NCBI RefSeq assembly: GCF_900142675.1
Contig: NZ_FRBS01000001.1
Span: forward strand, 558,001 to 622,000
DNA: 64,000 nucleotides
From: Shouchella rhizosphaerae
GTDB lineage: Bacteria; Bacillota; Bacilli; Bacillales; Bacillaceae_D
Reading direction: 5' to 3'
Below, piece by piece: positions 50,898-58,454 of the stretch. Position numbers and translations under genes: made by a program. Positions within the stretch are counted from its first letter, which is position 1. Every line of letters begins with the position of its first letter. The notes beneath the pieces were generated by a model. That model saw only the letters and a list, made by a program, of their open reading frames with translations, searched no databases and had not been told where the DNA came from.

Positions 50898-51663
50898 CCG
50901 TGTGAATCCGAGTTTAAAATTAGTGACAACAATTATTGGTTTTATTGCGATTATTTTCGTGCATAATCCTAACGCATTGCTTGTCTTGTTTCTGGCATCG
51001 CTATTTTTGCTTTTCTGCTTTTCTGGCCATCCTCGCAAGTTTGTGTTGTTATACTGTCTGCCATTTTTGTTGTTGTTCATTTCCTCTTCCAGCGCGATGG
51101 TTTTATTCGGAAAAGGGGAGACGACGTGGTTTCATTATGGGCTGATCCATATAACGGAGGAAAGCTTTTACCGGGGCATCCATTTAGGTTTACGTGCGTC
51201 TACATTCGCCGTGCTTGGTCTATTGTTTGCTTTAACAACAAAACCTGTGCTGCTGTTTTATTCGCTCATGCAGCAACTAAAACTTCCGGCAAACATAGCC
51301 TATTCGTTTATGGCTTCGATTCGAATGCTGCCTATTATGGTAAGCGAGTTTCAAACGCTTCACTATGCGTACCGCATAAGAGGCCTTGATCTTGGAAAAG
51401 GCGCAACAGGCTTTTTAAAGAAAATGCGTTTTTTTAGTGTTCCATTATTGGCGCAGGCCATACGGCGTGCGCAACGGATCGCGATTGCTATGGAGGCTAA
51501 ACAGTTTAACGCGGCAGCGAAACGAACGTATTTTTATAAAATCGGCTACTCAAAATGGGATGTCCTTTTCCTTACTACATGCCTTGCGTTCGTAAGCGCA
51601 AGTGCCTTGCTTGGTGGGCTAGAATGGTTTTTGCCTGTAGGAGATGTACGTCACTATGAATAA
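50866..51663 (+). CDS. ykoC: ECF transporter transmembrane subunit YkoC
   Basis: YkoC is the T component that couples the ATPases to the substrate-binding subunit. The 265-residue protein has five or so hydrophobic helices and the two ECF-T signature Ala-Arg-Gly-like coupling segments, here seen as MEAKQFN and YAYRIRGLDL. It starts at GTG 50866 behind GGGGGTG, within ykoD (32-bp overlap). The ykoEDC set thus forms a complete riboswitch-controlled transporter. Confidence 0.92.
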   Translation: MEYKWKETWLSRVNPSLKLVTTIIGFIAIIFVHNPNALLVLFLASLFLLFCFSGHPRKFVLLYCLPFLLLFISSSSAMVLFGKGETTWFHYGLIHITEESFYRGIHLGLRASTFAVLGLLFALTTKPVLLFYSLMQQLKLPANIAYSFMASIRMLPIMVSEFQTLHYAYRIRGLDLGKGATGFLKKMRFFSVPLLAQAIRRAQRIAIAMEAKQFNAAAKRTYFYKIGYSKWDVLFLTTCLAFVSASALLGGLEWFLPVGDVRHYE

Positions 51664-51715
51664 CGGCCAATCTGTGCTTAAATAAAGGAGGATGACTGGA
51701 GAAAGGACTGTCACA

Positions 51716-52318
51716 ATGGAACAACAAAAAGCGCTCGATCTGTCTTTTTTTGAGCAATCAACAATCGAAGTGGCAAAAGGGCTCATTGGCATGCATTTGG
51801 TACATGAGTTAGACGGCGTAACGTTGATTGGCCGAATAACAGAAACCGAGGCATATCTAGGAGTGCTTGACCGAGCGTGCCACAGCTATGGCAGGCGTCG
51901 GACAAAACGGACAGCTATTTTGTATGAAGAGGCTGGAAGATGTTACACATATACGATGCATACCCATTGTTTGTTAAACGTTGTATGTGAACAAAAAGGA
52001 CAACCTGAGGCTGTGCTCATTCGTGCCATTGAACCTATTAGCGGCGTTAAAGAAATGGAGCGGCTACGAGGCAAACCACATACAAGCCGTGAATTTGCAA
52101 ATGGACCAGGTAAATTAACAAAAGCAATGGGGATTACAATGGCAGACTATGGCCGGCTTTTAACCGAACCTCCGCTTTATTTTGCGAAAGGGGACCACAC
52201 AAACGCATCCATTGTGGCGACAAAACGTATCGGCATTAAAGGCGCTGGTCCATGCAGCCACCACCCATGGCGGTTTATTGATGGGAACAGTCGTGCTGTA
52301 TCGGCTTATCGGCCTTGA
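51716..52318 (+). CDS. 3-Methyladenine DNA glycosylase (AAG/MPG family)
   Basis: The 200-residue protein matches the alkyladenine DNA glycosylase family: LIGMHLVHE, RITETEAYLGVLDRACHSYGRRR near residues 39-61 with the catalytic Glu, YTYTMHTHCLLNVVC with the base-stacking Tyr, the AVLIRAIEP motif and FANGPGKLTKAMGI. It removes alkylated bases such as 3-methyladenine from DNA. ATG 51716 is preferred over ATG 51692, which stands directly on the GGAGG sequence. It follows ykoC by 52 bp. Confidence 0.93.
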   Translation: MEQQKALDLSFFEQSTIEVAKGLIGMHLVHELDGVTLIGRITETEAYLGVLDRACHSYGRRRTKRTAILYEEAGRCYTYTMHTHCLLNVVCEQKGQPEAVLIRAIEPISGVKEMERLRGKPHTSREFANGPGKLTKAMGITMADYGRLLTEPPLYFAKGDHTNASIVATKRIGIKGAGPCSHHPWRFIDGNSRAVSAYRP

Positions 52319-52342
52319 TCGAATGTGAGGACAGAGAAAGGA

Positions 52343-52933
52343 ATGGGAGAATTGGAAATACAATCGTTAGCGGTGTTTTGTGGGTCTAGTGCTGGCAAAG
52401 ATCCAGTTTATATCGAACAGGCGACAGCCTTTGGCAAACTCCTCGCCGAAAATGAAATAACCCTTGTTTATGGGGGAGCCCAAGTAGGTTGTATGGGGGC
52501 CGTTGCCAATGCTTGCTTGCAAGCAGGGGGACGTGTCATAGGTGTAATTCCCAAAAAACTACAAAATGTAGAGATTGCACATGACAAATTGTCTGAGCTA
52601 TATGTTGTCGATACGATGCACGAGCGGAAAGCGCTTATGGCTGAGCATGCAGATGCCTTTGTTGCCTTGCCAGGAGGAGCGGGAACGCTTGAAGAATGGT
52701 TTGAAGTGTTTACTTGGATCCAGCTAGATTACCATCAAAAGCCATGCAGTTTGTTAAACGTAGCCGATTTCTTTAATCCGCTTTTGGCCATGCTTGATCA
52801 TACGATTGAACAAGGGTTTATGGCTGAAGCGTATCGAGATTTGTTTATCGTCGAGAAAGAACCGCAAGCGTTATTGGAACGGTTAAAAGGGTATCGTCAC
52901 AAGCATGTATCAAAATGGACAGAGAATGGATGA
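52343..52933 (+). CDS. LOG-family nucleotide phosphoribohydrolase
   Basis: The protein (about 196 residues) belongs to the LOG/YvdD family, which releases the base from nucleoside 5'-monophosphates, named after plant cytokinin activation. The family motif PGGAGTLEE (PGGxGTxxE) is at about residues 109-117, preceded by MHERKALM with the catalytic Arg. The physiological substrate in bacteria is uncertain. The start is ambiguous: GTG 52325, ATG 52343 and TTG 52352 (best ribosome spacing, AAAGGA) are all in frame. Confidence 0.88.
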   Translation: MGELEIQSLAVFCGSSAGKDPVYIEQATAFGKLLAENEITLVYGGAQVGCMGAVANACLQAGGRVIGVIPKKLQNVEIAHDKLSELYVVDTMHERKALMAEHADAFVALPGGAGTLEEWFEVFTWIQLDYHQKPCSLLNVADFFNPLLAMLDHTIEQGFMAEAYRDLFIVEKEPQALLERLKGYRHKHVSKWTENG

Positions 52934-52936
52934 AAG

Positions 52937-52962
52937 AGAGGGGCGGATGCTCCTCTTTTTTT
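52937..52962 (+). terminator. Terminator of the LOG-family gene
   Basis: AGAGGGGC at 52937-52944 pairs with GCTCCTCT at 52949-52956 (one G-T pair), followed by seven T. Confidence 0.75.
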
Positions 52963-52981
52963 GAGGCGCCATCAAAGAGAA

Positions 52982-53011
52982 AACAAGCCCTCAATATGAG
53001 GGCTTGTTTTT
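52982..53011. terminator. Terminator of the NlpC/P60 gene
   Basis: AACAAGCCCTC at 52982-52992 is perfectly complementary to GAGGGCTTGTT at 52998-53008, with T-tracts on both strands. It touches the stop codon of the minus-strand gene. Confidence 0.8.
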
Positions 53012-53933
53012 AACGGAGGCTTCCAGCGCCAACGTAGTGGCTGCTCCAGTAAGAGCTGCTCAAGCTTGCAGTTTGCACACCGCTAGAACCAGCGTGAACA
53101 AATTGACCGTTTCCTACATAAATGCCAGCGTGCGTTATGTACGAACCAGAATTGTATGTGCCTGTGAAGAAGACAACATCTCCAGGGCTAGGGTCAGACG
53201 TTTTAGCAGATGCATCGTAGATGGCTTGTGCTGTTCTTGGAATAGAAATTCCTTGAGAATTATAGACATAGTTGATGAAGCCACTGCAATCAAATCCACT
53301 TGGAGTCGTTCCGCCCCATACGTAAGGAGCACCAATTTGGCTTTGCGCAACTCCTACTAAACCGCCACTGTTGCTAGGAGCACTTGTAACAGATGTACCA
53401 GCAACGGAAGTGCTTACTTCTTCATTTACTTCATTAGAAGAAGAGTCAGATTCAGATGTTGAAGCAGTTGAAACAGAAGCAGTTGACTCGCTTGAAGCTG
53501 TTTCATTTGAAGTAGTGCTTTCTTCAGAAGCAGAGGCAACTTGTCCACCGTTATCAAGAGCTTTCTTAGTAGCTGGACCTACAATGCCGTCAGCTGCAAG
53601 GCCGTTATTTGCTTGGAATTCGCGAACTTCTTTTTCTGTTTGCGGTCCGAAAATCCCGTCAGCAGGGATGCCTAATTTTGCTTGGACTTCACGAACAGTT
53701 TCGTTGCGGTCGCCGAAACGGACAGTCGTAGAAGTTGATTGTTCTTGAGAAGCTGTATTTGATTCAGACGTTGTTTCTGATTGTGCTTGGTTTTGGTTCT
53801 TTTCTGCTGCGTTTACTTTGTTCATGTCAACGCTAGCGTCTGCAGATTGGCTTGTGGCAACAGAAGCTGCGCCAGCTAGTCCAACTACAACAGAAGTACG
53901 TACGATTAATTGTTTCATATTTGCCTTAAACAT
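53010..53933 (-). CDS. Secreted NlpC/P60 cell-wall endopeptidase with peptidoglycan-binding domain
   Basis: The 307-residue protein has a signal peptide (about 1-33, ending SADA), one PG_binding_1 domain (about 72-130, with GIPADGIFG and DGIVG), a Ser/Thr/Glu-rich linker, and an NlpC/P60 catalytic domain (about 194-307) with Cys in GFDCSGF, His in ITHAGIYVG and a third polar His in QFVHAG. Such DL-endopeptidases cut wall stem peptides during growth. ATG 53933 (complement) has a GGGGG ribosome site. A WalR box lies 107-123 bp upstream, pointing in the direction of transcription. Confidence 0.93.
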   Translation of the reverse strand: MFKANMKQLIVRTSVVVGLAGAASVATSQSADASVDMNKVNAAEKNQNQAQSETTSESNTASQEQSTSTTVRFGDRNETVREVQAKLGIPADGIFGPQTEKEVREFQANNGLAADGIVGPATKKALDNGGQVASASEESTTSNETASSESTASVSTASTSESDSSSNEVNEEVSTSVAGTSVTSAPSNSGGLVGVAQSQIGAPYVWGGTTPSGFDCSGFINYVYNSQGISIPRTAQAIYDASAKTSDPSPGDVVFFTGTYNSGSYITHAGIYVGNGQFVHAGSSGVQTASLSSSYWSSHYVGAGSLR

Positions 53934-54039
53934 ATTATTATTCCCCCATAAGTAAATTAATAAACTTGATTTGATTTCATATAATCTTTTTCCCAAGTCC
54001 TAATTTAACGTATGAACATCACAGTTTCTTTTAAATAAA

Positions 54040-54056
54040 ATTACAATACGGTTACA
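54040..54056 (-). promoter_or_regulatory. WalR box upstream of the NlpC/P60 gene
   Basis: On the minus strand TGTAAC-N5-TGTAAT (54056-54040) fits the WalR consensus TGTWAH-N5-TGTWAH exactly, in the orientation of the downstream wall hydrolase gene. In B. subtilis the essential WalKR system controls autolysins of this kind. Confidence 0.6.
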
Positions 54057-54198
54057 AATGGTTTTCTTTACCTACAATTCTCGTAATATTCCAGCATGAA
54101 TAGACACGGATTTTCTGGAAAAATATCATATTAGTAGGGAAATTCTTGTTTTAATATGGTAGAAATGCTCTATATTTGGCGGGGGATAAGGAGAGAGA

Positions 54199-54327
54199 TT
54201 GCTATATCGCTTGCTGTTTTTTAAAATCTACTTTTTTAACATGTTGGCCGTACAAAAGAGGCAACGTGTAATAAAACGCTGCCCTTTCAAAAGTAATCTG
54301 AAAACCAAGGTTTGTTATCCGGAATGA
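54199..54327 (+). CDS. Possible 42-aa hydrophobic small protein
   Basis: A TTG start at 54199 follows AAGGAG by five bases. The peptide begins MLYRLLFFKIYFFNMLAV, a short hydrophobic segment, and continues with a basic tail; it ends at TGA 54325-54327 inside the 3' end of the convergent Eis-like gene. TTGTTT (54146) and TATATT (54171) upstream are 19 bp apart. Such peptides occur as type I toxins or small membrane proteins, but there is no family evidence. Confidence 0.25.
   Translation: MLYRLLFFKIYFFNMLAVQKRQRVIKRCPFKSNLKTKVCYPE
54260..54283 (-). terminator. Terminator of the Eis-like gene
   Basis: On the minus strand GGCAGCG (54283-54277) pairs with CGTTGCC (54266-54260), one G-T pair, followed by TCTTTTG. 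Moderate quality. Confidence 0.45.
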
Positions 54328-55492
54328 TCGCTTCTAAATAGGCGATCGTTTCTTCGTTCGCTTCGAGACGGCCTATTTCTTTTAAAGTGGATGCTCTTTT
54401 ATAGTTTAACAAAAGCGTAACGAGTGTTTGGATGTCGGTTTTAACGTCTGCCTTTACACCGTTTTCGATGGTTACTCTCTTTTGGTCGGCAAATGATAGG
54501 ACGAACGTTCCGTTGTTCCACTCTAGCAGCGGATCAGAAATGGCAAAAGCAAGTTTGCCGCTCGCGTGCGAGGTAAATGGAAATGAGGCAAGGAAACGAT
54601 CTACTTCGACTATGCGCGCCATGTAATAAGGAGAGATTTTCTCTTCAATTTCACTGTCTTCCAAAAAGAAGGATAACGGCTCGTTTGTAAAGATCTTTCC
54701 TTTTACGTAATAAACCATGGAAAAATGGGCACCAATGAAATTCCAAATTCCGCGACGGGCTTCTTCGTTGTTATAAATCATTTCTTTGACATAAAACGTT
54801 TCGTTTTCAACTTTGTAATACATATAGCCTGTCGGGTTGTCGTGTTCATCATAGTAAACACAACCTGTCAGTTCGTCGCGTTCCCATTTAAAATGCTCCT
54901 CCCAAGCAAGGCGATTGCGAATCATCGCGCCGTTTGCTTTATGCGAGAATTGGGCATACACCGTGCGGATGTCTTTGTCTGCAAATTCGACCCGTTCAAT
55001 TCGGCCTGGAACATCATAAGGTTTAGGGATTTGCGTGTCTCTTACCGTGTAAGTAATGACATCAGAAATGATCTCCCAGCCTTTTTTGCGGTAATAGGGA
55101 ATCGAGTAAGGGAAAAGGTAAGAAATCGTTTGGCCGCGGTTTTTCATGTTTGTTAAGCTTTTCTTCATTAAGTCATTCATTAAGCCAAGGCCTGCATATT
55201 CAGGATAAGTGCCCACTCCTGTAACGCCACCCATTTGAAAAGGTTGGCCATGGATGTTAACCGAAAATGGGTAGACGACCATTTGCGAAACGAGTTGATC
55301 GCCTGAGAACCAGCCTATCACATCACAGTGTTCAATAATTGGCTTTTTCCATGCTTGCATTTGTTGTTGGCCTATTTCGGAAACATCTTGGTTGGTCACT
55401 TGGAAGACATAGTTCAACAGATCAATAGATTGCTGCATGTCCGCACTCCTAACAGGGCGGATTTCCAGTAAATCTCTGCGATTACTAGCCAT
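54287..55492 (-). CDS. Eis-like GNAT acetyltransferase
   Basis: The 401-residue protein has the Eis layout: an N-terminal GNAT domain (RPVRSADMQQSIDLL, then MGGVTGVGTYPEYAGLGLMNDLM with the acetyl-CoA loop near residues 87-109, and SYLFPYSIPYYRKKGWE), a second GNAT-like middle domain and a C-terminal SCP2-like domain ending in the carboxylate DYF that serves catalysis in Eis. Eis enzymes acetylate amines, including aminoglycosides; the substrate here is unknown. ATG 55492 (complement) follows AAAAGGAT. It lies 32 bp after the TetR gene, so the two form an operon. Confidence 0.88.
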   Translation of the reverse strand: MASNRRDLLEIRPVRSADMQQSIDLLNYVFQVTNQDVSEIGQQQMQAWKKPIIEHCDVIGWFSGDQLVSQMVVYPFSVNIHGQPFQMGGVTGVGTYPEYAGLGLMNDLMKKSLTNMKNRGQTISYLFPYSIPYYRKKGWEIISDVITYTVRDTQIPKPYDVPGRIERVEFADKDIRTVYAQFSHKANGAMIRNRLAWEEHFKWERDELTGCVYYDEHDNPTGYMYYKVENETFYVKEMIYNNEEARRGIWNFIGAHFSMVYYVKGKIFTNEPLSFFLEDSEIEEKISPYYMARIVEVDRFLASFPFTSHASGKLAFAISDPLLEWNNGTFVLSFADQKRVTIENGVKADVKTDIQTLVTLLLNYKRASTLKEIGRLEANEETIAYLEAIIPDNKPWFSDYF

Positions 55493-55524
55493 GATTGTCA
55501 AATCCTTTTCTACATGTAATTTTT

Positions 55525-56112
55525 CTAAAAAGATGCTGGTTTATCAGCGCAGAGTGTGCGCGTTAAGAAAACATACGTGTCTGCAATTGTTTTGCATGCT
55601 TCTTGTTCACTCCCGCTATCATACAAATACGTTTGTTCTGCGGCTAATTCAATTAAGCCAATAGCTAATTTGGCAAAACGGGTGGCAGGAAGGGGAAGGC
55701 GGATTGTCGCTTGTTTGTCGGCTTGCTCAAGAAAAGCGGTCATCCATTCGTAATAAGGTTCATAAATCAGCTCCCATTGCTGCAAATAATCGCTTGCTGC
55801 TAGGCCTGTGTAAATGATCGCGAAAATCCCCCGGTATTCCTTTGTCAACGAAAATGTGCTTTCAATTAACTGATGCAGCTTGCTATGAAAATCCTCTTTC
55901 TTGGTGACATCTTGTTCAATCCGTTCCAATGTCTTGCCAACCATTATTCGGGCAAGTTCTGGCATAAGTGCAAGTTTGGACGGAAAGTATAGGTAAAACG
56001 TTCCTTGGGCAACGCCCGCCCGTTTCACAATATCGGATACTTTCGTTTTTTCGACGCCATTCGTTTGGAACTCTTCGAGTGCGGCAGCAATGATTTTTTG
56101 TTTTTTATCCAT
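55525..56112 (-). CDS. TetR-family transcriptional regulator
   Basis: The 195-residue protein has an N-terminal TetR helix-turn-helix (about residues 1-48: MDKKQKIIAAALEEFQTNG, then TKVSDIVKRAGVAQGTFYLYFPSK) and a helical ligand-binding C-terminus. ATG 56112 (complement) follows AGAGGAG; the open frame extends ten codons into the operator. A perfect 17-bp palindrome covers its own translation start region, so autorepression is likely, and the Eis-like gene downstream and the divergent flavin oxidoreductase are probable targets. Confidence 0.92.
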   Translation of the reverse strand: MDKKQKIIAAALEEFQTNGVEKTKVSDIVKRAGVAQGTFYLYFPSKLALMPELARIMVGKTLERIEQDVTKKEDFHSKLHQLIESTFSLTKEYRGIFAIIYTGLAASDYLQQWELIYEPYYEWMTAFLEQADKQATIRLPLPATRFAKLAIGLIELAAEQTYLYDSGSEQEACKTIADTYVFLTRTLCADKPASF

Positions 56113-56124
56113 AGCCAACTCCTC

Positions 56125-56141
56125 TGACTGATTATCAGTCA
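56125..56141. promoter_or_regulatory. Palindromic operator for the TetR regulator
   Basis: TGACTGATTATCAGTCA is a perfect 8-1-8 palindrome between the divergent TetR and luciferase-like genes, 13 bp before the TetR start codon. The form TGACTGAT-N-ATCAGTCA is typical of TetR-family operators. Confidence 0.75.
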
Positions 56142-56245
56142 TTTTATCGCAACTGAAGCGGCAAAGTCAATTCGTCTACATTGAAACGTCTCGTTACCTT
56201 CGCTACAATAAAGACGAAGCGCACATATAGAAAAGAGGGCTTATA

Positions 56246-57244
56246 ATGAAAACAAGTGTGACATTATCGGTTTTAAACTTGGCTCCTGTCCGCGAAGGAT
56301 TGGGCGTGAGCGACGCGCTAAGGCAATCAATCAAATTAGCCCAGAAAATAGAAGAATTCGGCTACCACCGGTTTTGGGTGGCAGAGCACCATAATATGCC
56401 AGGGATTGCAAGCTCTGCTACGGCTGTACTTATTGGGCAAATTGCAGGAGCCACGAAAGCGATTCGTGTCGGTTCTGGCGGGATCATGCTTCCGAACCAT
56501 GCCCCACTCACGATTGCAGAACAATTTGGAACGTTAAACGCCCTTTACCCAGGGCGCATTGACTTAGGCCTTGGACGTGCGCCAGGGACCGACCAGCTAA
56601 CGGCCCATGCGCTTAGACGCCACGGCCAAGATGCAAATGACTTTCCTGAGCTTGTAGAAGAGCTGCAAGCGTATTTCCAACCAGAAAGCACGACAAAACG
56701 CGTCCGCGCTTATCCAGGAGAAGGAGAAAATATTCCCATTTGGTTGCTTGGTTCCAGTGGGTTTAGTGCTAGGCTTGCAGGTGAAATGGGGTTGCCGTTT
56801 GCTTTTGCTGGCCACTTCGCACCTCAACATATGATGCCAGCATTAATGGTTTATAAAGAATCCTTTAAACCTTCTGCTGTATTGGCTGAACCATACAGCA
56901 TGGTGGCGGTTAACGCGATTGTTGCGGAAACAGCCAAAGAGGCAGAAGTGCTTGCTTCGAGTCTGTACCAGCAGTTTTTGGCGATGATCCGCAACCGGCC
57001 AGGCAAGCTGAAACCTGCTGTAGAAAATATCGATGACATATGGACACCTTACGAAAAACAAATGGTGATGGAACAATTAGGTGGCTCTTTTATTGGCACA
57101 GCTGCTGATGTCCACGACCGGTTGCTGCGATTTGCCGAAAAAACAGAAACAAACGAGTTCATGTTGCATAGCACTATTTACGATGAGCAGAAACAATATG
57201 AATCGTTTCGTCTCCTTGCTGAGCAATTTGGGCTCCTTTCCTAA
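56246..57244 (+). CDS. Luciferase-like (LLM class) flavin oxidoreductase
   Basis: The 332-residue TIM-barrel belongs to the bacterial luciferase-like flavin monooxygenases: [36 protein letters not shown] near residues 31-65 and [14 protein letters not shown] near 101-114 are the family signatures. These enzymes use FMNH2 for oxidations; substrate unknown. GAGGGC precedes the ATG. It is divergent from the TetR-Eis operon and shares the palindromic operator. A second member is encoded at 58455. Confidence 0.9.
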   Translation: MKTSVTLSVLNLAPVREGLGVSDALRQSIKLAQKIEEFGYHRFWVAEHHNMPGIASSATAVLIGQIAGATKAIRVGSGGIMLPNHAPLTIAEQFGTLNALYPGRIDLGLGRAPGTDQLTAHALRRHGQDANDFPELVEELQAYFQPESTTKRVRAYPGEGENIPIWLLGSSGFSARLAGEMGLPFAFAGHFAPQHMMPALMVYKESFKPSAVLAEPYSMVAVNAIVAETAKEAEVLASSLYQQFLAMIRNRPGKLKPAVENIDDIWTPYEKQMVMEQLGGSFIGTAADVHDRLLRFAEKTETNEFMLHSTIYDEQKQYESFRLLAEQFGLLS

Positions 57245-57257
57245 TAGTGTTATTGAA

Positions 57258-57288
57258 AAAGCTTGATCAAAATGGTCAAGCTTTTTTT
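57258..57288 (+). terminator. Terminator of the first luciferase-like gene
   Basis: AAAGCTTGA at 57258-57266 pairs with TCAAGCTTT at 57276-57284, then T residues. Confidence 0.75.
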
Positions 57289-57376
57289 GTATGCAAATCC
57301 ATGTTGGGAAATATTTCTATTTGTCCAGTTGCTGTCATAGACTTTATAACAGCATGCAAAAATAGGGGGTGAGCAC

Positions 57377-58129
57377 ATGCTTCTGCTGTACCAATTGCTT
57401 GTGTGGTTGACCGTATTAGGGCTGGGGCTATATGTATTTGCGTCTTGGCGGTGGGAAGAGGAGACGAAAAAACGGCTCCCGATCATACGAAGATTATGGT
57501 ATGCATGGTTTGTCACTGGAGCAGCATTTACATGGACGTTTTACCCGGAAAGTATTTTTACTGAATGGAATCACTATCTGATTGTTGCTTTGCTTTTCGT
57601 TGTTGTCGATGCCTTTGTGTTTTTGAGCGCGTACGTGCAACGAATTGGTTCCAATGTGTTTACAATCGATACCGGCCAACTGATTGAAGCAAACGACCAA
57701 GTGCTCAAAGCGCAGCAAGACAGGCTAAAAGCTTTTTTTCGTTTACTAAAAAGTGACTCGATTAACGTCTATTACGGAGGGCAGCGTGCATATATTACCG
57801 GTGTGAGAGAAATTCTAGCAAGGTTGGCCGACAAGACGGAAATCCAAGCAAGTGTCTTTCCTTTCATGACACAAGGCGATAAAGACCATTTGCTTGTGCA
57901 TTTCAAAGACCGCACGACGGTAAGAGCGACATTGGAAAGACAGGATGTTTACTACGGAGAAAAAGATAAACTTGTTTTCATTCCTGTGATTTTACAAGGG
58001 GAGAGCCATGTCATTAAACTGTCTTCTGAAGAGCGGCTTACCGAATTCGATGCACTCTTGTTTGCCTCACTTGTGGCCATTTATGATCTTCTGTCTCAAG
58101 GCGGGGATGAAGAGCAGTATGAAGAATGA
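57377..58129 (+). CDS. spoIISA: SpoIISA-like membrane toxin
   Basis: The 250-residue protein agrees with B. subtilis SpoIISA in length and sequence pattern: three N-terminal membrane helices (starting LLLYQLLVWLTVLGLGLYVFASWRWE, then WYAWFVTGAAFTWTFYPESIFTEW and YLIVALLFVVVDAFVFLSAYV), then a cytoplasmic domain with INVYYGGQRAYITGVREIL, a DVYYGEKDKLVFIP segment and the ending EFDALLFASLVAIYDLL. SpoIISA damages the cell membrane and is held inactive by SpoIISB, encoded 80 bp downstream. GGGGGTGA precedes the ATG. Confidence 0.93.
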   Translation: MLLLYQLLVWLTVLGLGLYVFASWRWEEETKKRLPIIRRLWYAWFVTGAAFTWTFYPESIFTEWNHYLIVALLFVVVDAFVFLSAYVQRIGSNVFTIDTGQLIEANDQVLKAQQDRLKAFFRLLKSDSINVYYGGQRAYITGVREILARLADKTEIQASVFPFMTQGDKDHLLVHFKDRTTVRATLERQDVYYGEKDKLVFIPVILQGESHVIKLSSEERLTEFDALLFASLVAIYDLLSQGGDEEQYEE

Positions 58130-58181
58130 AAAATAGGCATAGCCATTCTCACCGATGAAAGCATGCAGGAATAGTCTATCT

Positions 58182-58187
58182 TATAAT
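58182..58187 (+). promoter_or_regulatory. Possible internal promoter for the antitoxin
   Basis: TATAAT at 58182-58187 lies 22 bp before the spoIISB-like gene. No good -35 at 17 bp. B. subtilis spoIISB also has its own promoter. Confidence 0.35.
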
Positions 58188-58209
58188 GAGTTGAGTGGGT
58201 GAAGGGTTG

Positions 58210-58356
58210 ATGAAGAAGACGACAAAGAAATCAACTAACAGCGTGCTTCCTGGATTTGCTACCTCTCCGTACACGGCTGATTTGCAAAAAAAGAACAAAG
58301 AAGCGATTCAGCTATTTAAGAAATGGAAATCGGACAAAAAACGGAAAGCGCGCTAG
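58210..58356 (+). CDS. spoIISB: SpoIISB-like antitoxin (48 aa)
   Basis: A 48-codon gene follows spoIISA by 80 bp. The product is very basic and starts MKKTTKKSTNSVLPGF; the core SV-x-x-x-x-x-SP-Y/H-TA and the trailing N-x-x-x-I-x-x-x-K-K-W-K pattern parallel the C-terminal half of B. subtilis SpoIISB (TTSV...VSPHTARI...). SpoIISB is unfolded alone and binds the SpoIISA cytoplasmic domain. AAGGG precedes the ATG and a good terminator follows. Position, size, charge and the shared motif make the assignment good although the overall identity is low. Confidence 0.82.
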   Translation: MKKTTKKSTNSVLPGFATSPYTADLQKKNKEAIQLFKKWKSDKKRKAR

Positions 58357-58386
58357 GCAGAATGGGATCATCCATTCTGCTTTTTT
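58357..58386 (+). terminator. Terminator of spoIISAB
   Basis: GCAGAATGG at 58357-58365 pairs with CCATTCTGC at 58372-58380, followed by six T. Confidence 0.85.
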
Positions 58387-58454
58387 GTGTTTAAGTTGCC
58401 AATCCCTATAAAATTCGATACGGTAAAGGAAGACTAAATGAAAGAAGGATTCTT

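Larger units (their letters stand above)
53934..54286. other. Intergenic region between two minus-strand genes (353 bp)
   Basis: It holds the WalR box (54040-54056), the terminator of the Eis-like gene (54260-54283) and, on the plus strand, a 42-codon frame (54199-54327) with a hydrophobic N-terminus and an AAGGAG site. The rest is AT-rich without recognisable features. Confidence 0.6.
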
